Translations under genes and position numbers: made by a program | Shown here: positions 13,001-24,000 of the stretch, one piece after another | How the letters are laid out: each line of letters opens with the position of its first letter | How positions within the stretch are numbered: position 1 is the first letter of the stretch | Notes under the pieces: model-generated | Database searches by the model: none | What the model saw: only the letters and a program-made list of their open reading frames with translations | Told to the model about the DNA's origin: nothing | Assembly: GCF_042453785.1 (NCBI RefSeq) | Contig: NC_091662.1 | Coordinates: 5,001-69,000, forward strand | Direction of reading: 5' to 3' | DNA from: Malus domestica | Lineage: Eukaryota > Streptophyta > Magnoliopsida > Rosales > Rosaceae | Length of the DNA stretch: 64,000 bases

Positions 13001-15103
13001 TCATTGAGTGTGTAAATACTCAACAAACCATCGCATCAGATCTTCAGCAGATAAGGTAGATACCGGTAGTTTGGTTCTCATAACCAAAGTCTGAGCAATC
13101 AATTGAAGGCGCTTTATGAAAGCTTCTGCCAGGTCATTTTGGGTGTGAACATAGGGTACAGGATGTTCCACATCAATCCCTACTGACATGCAATAATCAT
13201 CAAAAGTCTGTGACGTAAACTCTCCAATGTTATCCAATCGAATCAACTTAATCGGATAATCAGGATGGTGAGCCCTTAGCTTAATGATTTAAGCTAGGAG
13301 TTTAGCAAACGCAGCGTTGCGTGTGGACAACAAGCAAATATGTGACCATTTTGTCGATGCATCAACCAACATCATAAAGTATCTAAATGGTCCGCAGGTT
13401 GGTTAGATAGGTCCACAAATGTCTCCTTGAATCCTTTGAAGAAATTTAGGGGGGTCGTGAATAATCTTTGTATGGGAGGATTGAGTATTCAACTTCCCTA
13501 AAGAACACGTTTTGCATGGCGGGAGTCCAACATAGGGATGTAACTCAGACATGTGTGAAGATTTGAGGATATGACGCATCATGTCACGTCCAGGATGTCC
13601 CAAACGGTCATGCCAAAACAATAAAGTGTCCTAGAACTCAGGCATAGGGTCGACCACATTATGGGCTTTTATGCCGCGAATGGTTGTAATGTACAACCCA
13701 CTCGGAAAACGTTCAAACTTCTCGTGAATATGTTTCTGGCCATATTCGTATGAAGTGATACAAAAAAATTCAGAACCATTATCTTCAGTGGTTTCAAGAT
13801 GATATTGATTATCTCGAATATTTCTATAACTCAGCAACGTTCTTCCAAAACGTGGAGAATAGAGTGCCTCCTTAATGGTCAAAATTGTACCATTAGACAA
13901 CATGATACGTGTCTTTCCGTATCCTTCAATCAGGTTTGATGGGCCTGAGAGAGTTGTCAAATGAGCTTTCTTGGGTATTAAGTTAGTAAAATAATGTCGT
14001 TCACGCAAGATGGTATGTGTGGTTGCACTACCTGCTAGACAACTAACTTCCCCACTAAACATACCTAGAAATAAATTGATTGAATTGGTCACATGTATAA
14101 ATATAAGTCCATTCATTCAATTAAGCAATTCGAGAAAATAATATCCATTCAAATAACAATCCATAATTCAAAACAAACCAAAACCAAACAAATTATTCCA
14201 AATACTTAGAAAAATTGTTCAAAATTAAACCATAAACCTAGAAAATAGGGGTAGGGCCAGCCACTCCTAGTGGGTTCGGCCACTAAGGGACCCTAAAAAC
14301 ATGCCTAATTTATTCATCCATAGGCGCTGACGCCTCCTGAAAATCTGATATCTTCATTGATGTAGTTGCATCTTCCGGATGATCCACATGTGCAAAGTTA
14401 AACTCACGACGGGAATGATACTTGGCAATAGCCTTAGGGGAAGTTCGGCATTTGCGTGACTAATGATCCATTGATCCACATCGATAACACATGTCCAGTT
14501 CAGTGAAAGTAGGCTGAACGGGAGCTTTGCCTTTATTTTTGAAGTTTGGGGCCTTAGGGGCGAGTGGTGGACGTTGCTGGGTCACATTTCTTCCCTTAGG
14601 TGTGGCACTCTATTAACCTTGGGCCAGTGGTTGGGCTTGCCGCCCATTTCCACTGCCACGACGATTCTTTCGTCGTTTATGGCTACTAGAATAGGTCACA
14701 TACGCTTCAGGCGCGGCGTTCGAGCTAGTGGGTCGCGATTGAAGATTCTTCATTAAAAGCTGGTTCTGCTTTTCAACGAGAAGTAAAACAAAGATCAAAT
14801 CCGAAAACTTGGTGAATTTTTGTGCCCTATATTGTTGCTGCATGACAATATTGGTGGCATGGAAGGTTGAATAGGTTTTCTCCAGGAAATTTGATTCGGT
14901 TAGTTCCACTTTGCAGAATTTCAACAATGAACAGATTCTACAAACTTCAGAGTTGTATTCATTCATGGGCTTAAAGTCCTGGAAGCGAAGATGCTGCCAG
15001 TCGTGTCTTGCTTCAGCAAGTATATGTCTTTCTGGTGATCGAAACGGTTAGCCAGAGCAAGCCAGAGGGTGTATGGGTCCTTCTCAGCAAGATACTCAGT
15101 CTG
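13001..15103 (-). pseudogene. copia gag-protease-integrase remnant (RT and RNase H deleted)
   Basis: Frames read right to left. The C-terminal half of gag (15103-14613) has a frameshift near 15030. A CCHC zinc knuckle near 14460-14490 (CYRCGSMDH) contains an in-frame stop. A protease-like segment (14116-13631) reads LAGSATTHTIL where this class normally has Asp before Ser-Ala/Gly-Thr-Thr, so the catalytic Asp is changed to Gly. A GAG-pre-integrase segment (13621-13403) has HDRLGHPG and paired CKTC cysteines. An integrase core piece (13246-13001) carries LDNIGEFTS and the NDLAEAF glutamate motif. The integrase frame then runs within a few bases into the polypurine tract, so RT and RNase H are absent. 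Not functional. Confidence 0.88.
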
Positions 15104-15108
15104 CAGTG
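15104..15108. repeat. target site duplication CAGTG of Tat element A, left copy
   Basis: Identical to 27640-27644 at the other end of element A. Joining the two sides restores the copia gag reading (…DAL then QTEYLAEKDP). Confidence 0.93.
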
Positions 15109-15621
15109 TGTTGATGCACAAAATCAGCGAAGACTTTGGTACAACAGAAAGTGTCAGGTTTTATGACCTTCGCTTGGTTGCTTCGGTCACTAGTGAGGAT
15201 AAGTACGTAAATGAATAGAGACAGAGAAGCAAACACAGGATGTACGTGGTTCACCCAGATTGGCTACGTCCACGGAGTAGAGGAGTTCTTATTAGTAGTG
15301 AAGGGCTTACACAAGTACAAAGGATCAAGCTCTCAATTTAGTGAGTTCTTGTGAATGATTTCACACAAAATGGCATTAGGCAATATTGTGGGGGAATGAC
15401 CCCTATTTATAGAAAAACTTGTAGCTTTGTCACATTGACATGTGTCATGTTATGATTGGTTCTTGATGTTGACACGTGCTGCGCTCTGATTGGCTTCTAA
15501 TCTTGACACGTGTCGAGTAGTGATTGGCCTCCTGGTCGGAGGGGAACTCTTCTGGGTCCTTGACAGTATAGCGTTGGCCGGTGCTCGGTAGTTTCGGGAT
15601 TGGTCAAGTATGGTACAAACA
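15109..15621 (-). repeat. element A 3' LTR
   Basis: 513 bp. On the element strand it begins TGTTTGTACC and ends GTGCATCAACA. No difference from 27127-27639 was found on reading. The U3 features are described for the B copy at 28204-28330. Confidence 0.95.
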
Positions 15622-15637
15622 GTGCTCCCCTAAGTTC
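15622..15637 (-). promoter_or_regulatory. element A polypurine tract
   Basis: On the element strand the string AACTTAGGGGAGCAC directly precedes the 3' LTR. Purine-rich sequence at this place primes plus-strand DNA synthesis in LTR elements. The same string precedes the B 3' LTR. Confidence 0.75.
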
Positions 15638-17511
15638 CCGAGTGAGGGAAACTCCTCGGTTGGGGACTTGCAAGATCCAATCCCTTGAGTAATCACGAAA
15701 CTTCTAAGTACCGAAGTGTGGTCTGATCTTCATCTGCCCTTCTCTGGAAGTACCTTTCCTCCATCCGGGAATGGTGTATTTAGCTGATGTTGACGCACAA
15801 GGTAATGTATCAATTTCACTTGAAGCTTACTTGTAGTTTCGGGCTTGGTCAAGTGCGATACAAACCCTATAGTAGGAGTCCCCCAAGTCGCCGAGCTAGG
15901 AGATCTGCCGAAAGAGGTGACAGACAAGGTAAGCAGTCAAACTTCCAAGTAAGCAACCCAGGATCAGAGGTTTGACGTCGGCTTCCGGTTGATTGTTCTC
16001 ATTCTCCTTGTTTCTCATTCAACTGCCAGGATAAGGAGAAGCAAATGGATAAGAGATGATATGAGATACTTTTGCTTTTGAAGAAGTAACTTTCCACAGG
16101 CTTATTCTTGAACTGTGCTGGAGGGTTTTCTGGTGCCCTTCAGAGTATAAGGCCGACTCAAAAATTTGAGGGTCAAAACAAGTCCATCAAATCTAGAGTA
16201 CGTTCGACCTTGATGATATGGGATACTTTTGCTGTTGACGGAATAATGAATGTGGTATGGAAAGGTGTCGTGCTGTAGTGATCTGTTTCAGCTCACCGTT
16301 GAACCTTCTGCTTCAATCTTTTGCATGGCAGAAGTGGTGTGCAACCTTTGCATTTAAATGGTCCTTCAGAACATTCCTTCATAGTGACTCATCCACGCTT
16401 GGCAGCTTTAGTGTAAAGAGCCAATATCTGATCAACTGTCATGAGGTATTTGCCGGTGGAATTCGTGACCTTGACAGCAGTTGAGGATGAGTACTCGAGA
16501 GCAATGCTAAGTAAGCAACCAGGCAAAGGCTCCAGGCAGTCAGTTCCAAATTGGAGGTTTGATTTCAGGTTCCGACTGACTGCTCTCTTTCTCCTTGTCT
16601 TGCAGGTGTGGACAAGGACAAAGACAAAGACAGAGAGAAAGCATGATATGGGATACTCTTGCTTTCGACCCTGATGATATGAGATACTCTTGTTCTTGGT
16701 GTGGCTTATTTGCTGAGGTATTATCGGGGGGAAATAAAGCTGAGTATTTCGAGAGGTTATGTTGAGGGTGCCTTTTCGAATGTGAGAAAGGGTTGAGCAT
16801 TTTTGCAGGTTTGCCTGTCCGTTGAGGAGGGAGGTCAATGTATATAGGGATTTCCCAATAACAAGTAGTAATGCTATTCCTTTACCCTTCTTGGTCACAG
16901 CAATGTAGTGGGAGCTGCCAGCTTCACGTGTTTTAATTTTGTCAGAGCACTTTGAAAAAGTGGTATGTGGTATCTGGAAAGCTGATATTACGTGTGGAGA
17001 TTACAGACAAGCTTTATCTAAGGAAATCTGGCTCTCGAAGTTCTGAGAGTTGTGCCTCTTCGGTTTTCGAACAAGCAATCCCGTCGAGGATCTGACTCTC
17101 GAGATTCGGAAAGCGGTGCTACTCCGGTTTTTGAGAAAGTAATTATGTTGGGAGTCTTTTCTCGAATGTGAGTAAAGGTTGGTCGTTCTTGCCAACCTGT
17201 CTTGCCACAAAACACGGAGGTCGACACACATAGGGACTTTCCAGTTGTCAAGCAGTGGTGCTGTTCCTTTACCCTTATGGGTAATAGTAGGGTAGCTGGC
17301 ACTTCGAAATTCTCGTGCCTAAACTTTGTCAGAGATCTTTGACAAAGTTATATGTGGTACCCGAGGAGTTGATGGTGCATATGGAGAGCGGTGATTGATC
17401 AGTAAGATTCACGTGCTTTCTACTTCACCAGAAATCTTCGACAGATTGCCCGTAATTTCCGCAAAGCTGATTGTGCATGTGACAGGTGCTGACGAGGCTG
17501 CAAAAGCAGGT
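15638..17511. other. element A non-coding region between antisense ORF and 3' LTR
   Basis: Similar to element B 40683-42480 in inverse orientation. It holds repeated words such as GATATGGGATACTTTTGC and pairs of related 150-250 bp blocks (around 16700-17000 and 17100-17340). The open frames here are discontinuous between A and B and are not believed to be genes. It could contain the upstream regulatory region of the antisense ORF. Confidence 0.5.
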
Positions 17512-17658
17512 GCTTCTTCGATTTCTGAGATTGGCCCTCGTGGTCTCTGAGCAGCCCAGCTTTTGAGAAAGCATTCGCCTCTTCGATTTCTGAGATCGGC
17601 CCTCGTGGTCTCTGAGCAGCCCAGCTTTTGAGAAAGCAAACGCCTCTTCGATTTCTGA
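17512..17658. repeat. tandem repeat, unit about 66 bp, upstream of the antisense ORF in A
   Basis: The unit begins CTTCGATTTCTGAGAT and contains GGTCTCTGAGCAGCCCAGC. Two full copies and a third partial copy are present here. Element B has one full copy and a partial one at 40500-40590, so the copy number changed since the two elements diverged. Confidence 0.8.
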
Positions 17659-17675
17659 AGCTCCGTCGAGTGCAT

Positions 17676-17690
17676 ATTTTTATAGAGGCT
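17676..17690 (+). promoter_or_regulatory. TATA-like box of the antisense ORF in element A
   Basis: The string TATTTTTATAGAGGC lies about 110 bp before the ATG at 17798, a normal plant TATA-to-start-codon distance, and is conserved as ATTTTTATAGAGGC on the matching strand in element B near 40475-40490. Inference from position and sequence only. Confidence 0.45.
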
Positions 17691-17797
17691 GGCATTAAGT
17701 TCCACAGCACACTTGAATCTCTACCAGTAGAAGCTCATTTCTTGCACTTCTAAGATCTTGATTTGTCTGACCTCTTCCTTCTTCAACACATTTGAAA

Positions 17798-18472
17798 ATG
17801 TCTGGACCCTCCGACCGTCGTTTTGACTTGAACCTTGGAGAAGAGACAGCCACGCCTTCTCCAGACAACATATGGCGCCCATCCTTCATATCCCCTACTG
17901 GTCCTCTTACCGTTGGGGATTCTGTGATGAAGAATGATATGACCGCTGCAGTGGTGGCCAGGAACCTTCTCACTCCCAAAGATAACAGACTACTTTCCAA
18001 ACGGTCTGATGAGTTGGCTGTTAAGGACTCTCTGGCTCTTAGTGTTCAGTGTGCAGGTTCTGTGTCTAATATGGCCCAACGCCTATTTGCTAGAACCCGC
18101 CAAGTTGAATCATTGGCTGCTGAAGTGATGAGTCTCAAACAGGAGATTAGAGGGCTCAAGCATGAGAATAAGCAGTTGCACCGGCTCGCCCATGACTATG
18201 CTACAAACATGAAGAGGAAGCTTGACCAGATGAAGGAATCTGATGGTAAGGTTTTACTTGATCATCAGCGGTTTGTGGGTTTGTTCCAAAGGCATTTATT
18301 GCCTTCGTCCTCTGGGGCTGTACCTGGTAATGAAGCTTCAAATGATGAACCTCCAATGCCTCCTCCTTCTGGGGTTTTGTCAAGTACTGAGGCTCCGGAT
18401 AACCACCCTCCGGTGCTTTCTCTTTCTGGGGCTCTACCGACTGCTGAGACTTCCCCTAAGCAACCTTTGTGA
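17798..18472 (+). CDS. antisense accessory ORF of Tat element A, 224-aa coiled-coil protein
   Basis: An uninterrupted 224-codon ORF opposite in direction to the host element, between pol and the 3' LTR. The first ATG in frame is 17798 (MSGPSDRRFDLNLGEE). Residues about 95-145 have heptad-like Leu/Val spacing typical of a coiled coil; the C-terminal 60 residues repeat Pro/Ser-rich segments of the form LPSSSGAVP and LSLSGALP. No enzyme motif or membrane segment. An AATAAATAAG string 60-70 bp after the stop could be a poly(A) signal. Element B has the same ORF with only four amino-acid differences. Antisense ORFs at this place are known in Tat/Ogre elements; function unknown. Confidence 0.7.
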   Translation: MSGPSDRRFDLNLGEETATPSPDNIWRPSFISPTGPLTVGDSVMKNDMTAAVVARNLLTPKDNRLLSKRSDELAVKDSLALSVQCAGSVSNMAQRLFARTRQVESLAAEVMSLKQEIRGLKHENKQLHRLAHDYATNMKRKLDQMKESDGKVLLDHQRFVGLFQRHLLPSSSGAVPGNEASNDEPPMPPPSGVLSSTEAPDNHPPVLSLSGALPTAETSPKQPL

Positions 18473-18983
18473 AGGCTCCCTTTTGTTTGTTTATTTTGAC
18501 TCATGTATATGTACATATTTGTGGCTTATCGAAAATATTAATAAATAAGCTTTGCTTCATTTCAACATATTGTGTTAAATACACCAAAGCCTTCTTCATA
18601 AAGTTCTTTGAATTTTTGCTTTTGTTGAAACCTGTATTGTTGAAGCTTTGTGAGTGAAGCATGTAGTTTGAGGTAGTGTTCCCTTAATTTCCCGAGTGAG
18701 GAAAACTTCTCGGTTGGAGACTTGAAAAATCCAAGTCACTGAGTAGTCACGAACTTTTGAGTACCAAGGCGTAGTAGCATATGGTGGGAGTCCCCCAAGT
18801 CTCTAGTCGAGGGAGTTGACGAATGAGGTGTCTTGCTAATAGTCCATGTCGTAAGTACCAAAACTTCATTCTTTTGTTTTCTAAGTGGTAGCCCCGGACT
18901 TTTTCTTCATAGATTTTGTTGATGAAGGTTGCTAGGCCCGAATAAGTGGAATTGCAGAAGGTGTAACCGTTGGTGCATTAACA

Positions 18984-19075
18984 TCATAATGGAAGCATCA
19001 CAATGATGGAAGCATCACAATGATGAAAGCATCATAATGATGAAAACACCATAATGATGAAACATCATTATGATG
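18984..19075. repeat. short tandem repeat, ATGATG(A/G)AAGCATCA units, element A
   Basis: Five or more imperfect 15-19 bp units built on CATCA(C/T)AATGATG. The matching part of element B lacks this array, so it expanded in A or was lost from B. Confidence 0.75.
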
Positions 19076-19178
19076 TTTCTTTGGTGGAATTGTTTTTCAT
19101 TTCCCCTAACAACCGGAATTGTTTTTCAACATAACACCATCATCTGTAGGTCGAATCACAAAGTTGTCTTCATGAAAG

Positions 19179-19725
19179 TTGTTCGTTAATTCCTTAACTA
19201 CAACATATCCAAATTAGAGAGCCATCGGAGCAGTACAACTCCAGAAATCCAGGTATGATGAGTGACTGTTTATCATTTGTCTGTCAACCCGTCAGATTTG
19301 TTGTGAGCTTTGAAACTCTATTTTCTCTTGCTCAGATCAGCATGCTTTCTTCATTGAAGTTGTTCCTCAGCTTGTGAACTACAACATATCCAAATTTGAG
19401 ATCCCTCGGAGCTGTATAACTCAAGAAACTCAGGTATGATGAATGACTGGTTATTATTTTTCTGTCAACCCGTCAGATTTGTTGTGAGCTTCGAAACTCC
19501 ATTTTCTCTTGTTCAGATCGGTATGCTTTCTTCATTGAAGTTGTTCCTCAGCTTGTGAACTACAACATATCCAAATTTGAGATCCCTCGGAGCTGTATAA
19601 CTCAAGAAATTCAGGTATGATGAATGACTGGTTATTATTTGTCTGTCAACCCGTCAGATTTGTTGTGAGCTTCGAAACTCCATTTTCTCTTGTTCAGATC
19701 GGTATGCTTTCTTCATTGAAGTTGT
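19179..19725. repeat. three tandem copies of a 181-bp unit in element A
   Basis: Each unit runs from TTGTTC(C/G)T through CTACAACATATCCAAAT, GGTATGATGA and CTGTCAACCCGTCAG to CTTTCTTCATTGAAG. Copies start at about 19179, 19360 and 19541; the second and third are nearly identical, the first is more diverged. Related copies occur in inverse orientation in element B around 38570-38950. Confidence 0.85.
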
Positions 19726-20289
19726 TCCTCATCGACTCTTTCATAACATATCAAAAATTCAGGATGAACTAACGGTTAAATATTTCCAGATCTTCGAAAC
19801 ATCACAACAGCTTCGAAATCTGCAAGAAGCCGACTATCATGTTTGGAGCTTCAACACTTTAATTTCCGTCGCTCAAACAGAAATGGTTCCTTCTTGAAAG
19901 TTGTTCATATGCTCAAGAACTATAGGGTGTCCAAAATTCAGCTCCATTGGAGAAGAGCAGAGGTTGCAGAAATTTGATAGATGAAAGGAGGCGGAAGAGG
20001 GAGAGAGAGAAAAAGTCTCTTGGGTTGGATTTCTATTTTGGGGCAGATTCCAATTTTTGTAGCACCTTCATTATTGATGAATTGCTTGTACTTTTGTCCA
20101 TTATGAAATTTGGGACTTTGGCTTGTTGTTGGATCTATTATAATATGTTTGGGAACATATATAAGTGAATAAATAAGAAGGAAAATTTTGGGCCCTTGTG
20201 GGTGTAAAACAAAAAATGTTTATGTTTACCCAAGTGTTTTTGTACAAGTTCAAGGGCATCTTGGGTTTTGTGAACAAAATTTGTTTATT

Positions 20290-20764
20290 TGGAGCAAGGT
20301 TTTGTGTTGAAGCTTTGTAGGTGAAGCTTTGGTGTTGAAGCTTTGTGGGTGAAGCTTTGGAGGTGAAGCTTTTCGGGTGAAGCTTGTTGGGTGAAGCTTT
20401 TTAGGTGAAGCTTTGTGGGTGAAGCTTTTTAGGTGAAGCTTTTCGGGTGAAGCTTTTTGGGTGAAGCTTTTTAGGTGAAGCTTTTCGGGTGAAGCTTTTT
20501 GGGTGAAGCTTTTTTAGGTGAAGCTTTGATGGTGAAGCTTTTTGGGTGAAGCTTTTTAGGTGAAGCTTTTTGGGTGAAGCTTTTTTAGGTGAAGCTTTGA
20601 TGGTGAAGCTTTTTGGGTGAAGCTTTTTAGGTGAAGTTTTTTGGGTGAAGCTTTTTAGGTGAAGCTTTGATGGTGAAGTTTTTTGGGTGAAGCTTTTTAG
20701 GTGAAGCTTTGTGGGTGAAGCTTTGGAGGTGAAGCTTTTCGGGTGAAGCTTTTTGGATGAAGTT

Positions 20765-20798
<34 letters not shown>
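20290..20798. repeat. AAGCTT-rich minisatellite and poly-T run in element A
   Basis: About 470 bp of a 13-16 bp unit GGTGAAGCTTTTTG with single-base variants, more than 30 copies, followed by a T run of over 30 bases (20765-20797). Element B carries the inverse (CTTCACCCAAAAAG units after a long A run at 37600-37985). Confidence 0.9.
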
Positions 20799-21010
20799 GG
20801 CGCTTGACACGGTCTTCATTTGCTTGTTTTGTAGTGACTGTGGAAGACAGATTGCTTTCTGATTGAGAAGGGTTCCGACATCGCTTGCTATGAATGTAAA
20901 AGAGTGAGGGCTGAGTTGGCTAAATTACCTCTTTATTGAATTCATTGCCAAATGGCCTTCATTACATAGGATGCCGAACGGCTATAGCTCAACACTTGTA
21001 CATCGTGAGT

Positions 21011-24000
21011 CTATTTGTAGTAGTACTTCAAGTGATCAGCGTTCCATGGATGGCCAAGGGTCTTGCCATCAGAGCTTCTAAGTGTGTAAGAGCCAGGGCG
21101 ACTGATGCCAATGACTTCATACGGTCCATCCCAGTTTGGACTAAGTGTGCCTTCACTCGGGACTCTGTCGCAGAGTAATCTTTTCTTTAAGACCCAGTCT
21201 CCTATTTTGAAAGAACGAGGCTTGACCCTAGAGTCATAATAGTTGGAGATGCGCTGCTTGTAGGCGACATTCCTCAAGTGAGCTTGGTTTCTGTGTTCCT
21301 CGACTAAATCCAAGTTGAGGGTGAGTTGTTTGTCATTTTCACTTTGAATGTAGTTCTGGACTCGGAATGTTGCTTGCTCGAGCTCAACAGGGACAACCGC
21401 CTCTGTGCCAAAGGCAAGTGAGAATGGAGTTTCTCCTGTTGAAGTCCGATATGAAGTGCGATATGACCAAAGAACTTGGGGTACAAATTCTGGCCAACAG
21501 CCTTTAGCTTTGTCCAAGCTGGTTTTCAAAGTGCGCTTGATTATTTTGTTGATGGCCTCAACTTGTCCATTAGACTGGGGATGAGCTGGAGAGGCAAAGC
21601 ATAAGTTGATGTTGAACTTAGAGCAGAACAACCTGAACTTCTTGTTGTCAAACTGTCGCCCATTGTCAGTGACTATCGCATTGGGAATGCCGAATCTACA
21701 AAGGATGTTCTTCCACACGAAGTCTTCTATCTTTGCCTCAGTAATGGTTGCCAAGGGTTCTACTTCGGCCCACTTTGTGAAGTAGTCCACTGCAACGACT
21801 GCGTAACAGACTTTGCCCTTCCCTGCCGGCATTGGGCCGATCAAATCAAGTCCCCACTGGGCGAAGGGCCAAGGGCTGATCATAGGAGTAAGAGGCTCTG
21901 GAGGGGAATGAGGAATAGCCGCATATCGTTGACATTTGTCACATGAGCGGGATACTTTGATGGCATCCTGGTGGAGTGTTGGCCAGTAATATCCTTGGCG
22001 AAAAGTCTTGTGTGCTAGGGACCGAGATCCAGCATGATCTCCACAGACTCCCTCATGTATTTCCCGAAGGACGATTTCCGCCTCGGCAGGCGTAAGACAC
22101 CTTAAGTATGGCAGGCTAAAACCTCGCTTATAGAGTTGATCATTGATGATCAGGTAGCGGGTAGACTTGTATCGAATTTGCTTAGCCTGGACTTTATCAT
22201 TTGGGAGGGTGCCATGAGCAAGGAAATTATAGATCGGGGTGATCCAACTATCCCCCCGTTGTAAGTTGCATACTTCTGCGGCCATGGTGCTTGGTGTTGC
22301 CAACAGTTCGACATGAATTTTTCTTCCAATCTTGTCTTCCACAGCTGAGGCGAGGCGAGCCAGGGCGTCTGCATGACTGTTTGCCGCTCGAGGAACTTGG
22401 GTGATCTGGTAGTGGAAGTGCTTGAGCAAAAGTTGTGTTTGCGCAAGATATGCTGCCATGGAGCTGTCCTTAGCATCAAAGTTGTTGGTAACCTGGTTGA
22501 CCACTAATTGGGAGTCACTGAAAATATCAATTTGTTTAACCCCGAGATGTTTGGCCAAACGTAATCCTGCTAGAAGGGCTTCATACTCGGCCTCATTGTT
22601 TGATGCCTTGAATTTGAAACGAAGAGCATACTCCATTGCTACTTTGTCGGGCGTAGTCAAGACTAGTCCCGTTCCACAGCCCTGTTGGTTGGATGAGCCA
22701 TCAACATACAGACTCCATGCTGGGGTTGTTGGTTCTATCTTCTGAGCTTCCGGGGGTAATGAAACCACTGCTTCAGGTGTAGAAGCAATGTCAACCGGAT
22801 ATGTGAAGTCAGCAATGAAGTCTGCCACTGCTTGGCCCTTCTCAGCTGGCTTTGGTTGGTAGGAGATGTCAAACTCACCCAACGCTATTGCCCATTTGAT
22901 CATTCGCCCTGAAGTGTCAGGACTTTGGAGTATCTGTCGAAGAGGATAATTGGTAAGCACGATGATGGAGTGCGCTTGGAAGTAAGGGCGGAGTTTTCGA
23001 GCAGACATGACCAATGCCAGAGCCAATTTCTCAATGTTAGAGTACCGTGTCTCCGCATCTTGTAAGGCTTTGCTAGCGTAGTAGACAGGTCGCTCAATAT
23101 TCCCATCCTTTCGAATGAGAACGGAACTTACGGCTGAAGCTGATACCGATAGGTAGATAATGAGAATGTCTCCTACCTCGGGCTTGGAGAGTAGAGGGGC
23201 TTTACTCATGTACTCCTTGAGGTTTTTGAATGCCTCGGCACATTCATCAGTCCATGTAATGTACTTCCTACTTCCCTTAAGTGCTTTAAAAAAGGGAGCA
23301 CATTTGTCTGTGGCCTTAGAAATGAACCTGGTTAAGGCTGCCACCTTGCCAGTAAGGCTCTGGATGTCCTTTGAAGTTACCGGTTCCTTCATGTCGAGGA
23401 TTGCTTTGATCTTCTCGGGATTAGCTTCAATGCCTCGTTGGCTAATCATGAAACCTAAGAATTTGCCAGAGCCTACGCCGAAGGCACATTTGTTGGGGTT
23501 TAACCTCATTCGATACCTCTTCAAAATAGTGAAAGTTTCAGATAGGTTGGTGATGTGTTGGTCAGCATGTTTGCTCTTGACTAACATATCATCAACGTAA
23601 ACTTCCATGCTCTTCCCAATCTGCTCGGCGAACATTGAGTTGACTAGTCTCTGATAAGTCGCTCCTGCATTCTTTAGGCCGAAAGGCATGACTTTATAGC
23701 AGTATAGTCCTCTGTCGGTAGTGAAGGCTGTGTGTTCTTGATCCGAAGGGTTCATGAGGATTTGGTTGTATCCTGAGTAAGCATCCATGAAGCTCAGGAG
23801 TTCACACCCGGCCGTAGAGTCTATAAGTCTGTCAATAAGAGGAAGAGGGAAGCTATCTTTCGGACACCCTTTGTTTAGGTCGGTGTAGTCAACACACATT
23901 CTCCACAAGACCTTTTGAAGCAAAAGACTTTCTTTGGTCGGATTTTTCTTAACAAGGACCACATTTGCTACCCATGTCGGGTAATTGACTTCGCGGACAA

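Noticed and set aside
16389..16898. A 169-codon minus-strand ORF in the sense direction of element A, after pol
   Set aside because: The matching frame in element B is altered, there is no domain, and it lies in repeat-rich non-coding sequence.
20290..20760. Possible CRISPR-like array because of regular short repeats
   Set aside because: The units are contiguous, with no unique spacers, in a plant retrotransposon; it is a minisatellite.
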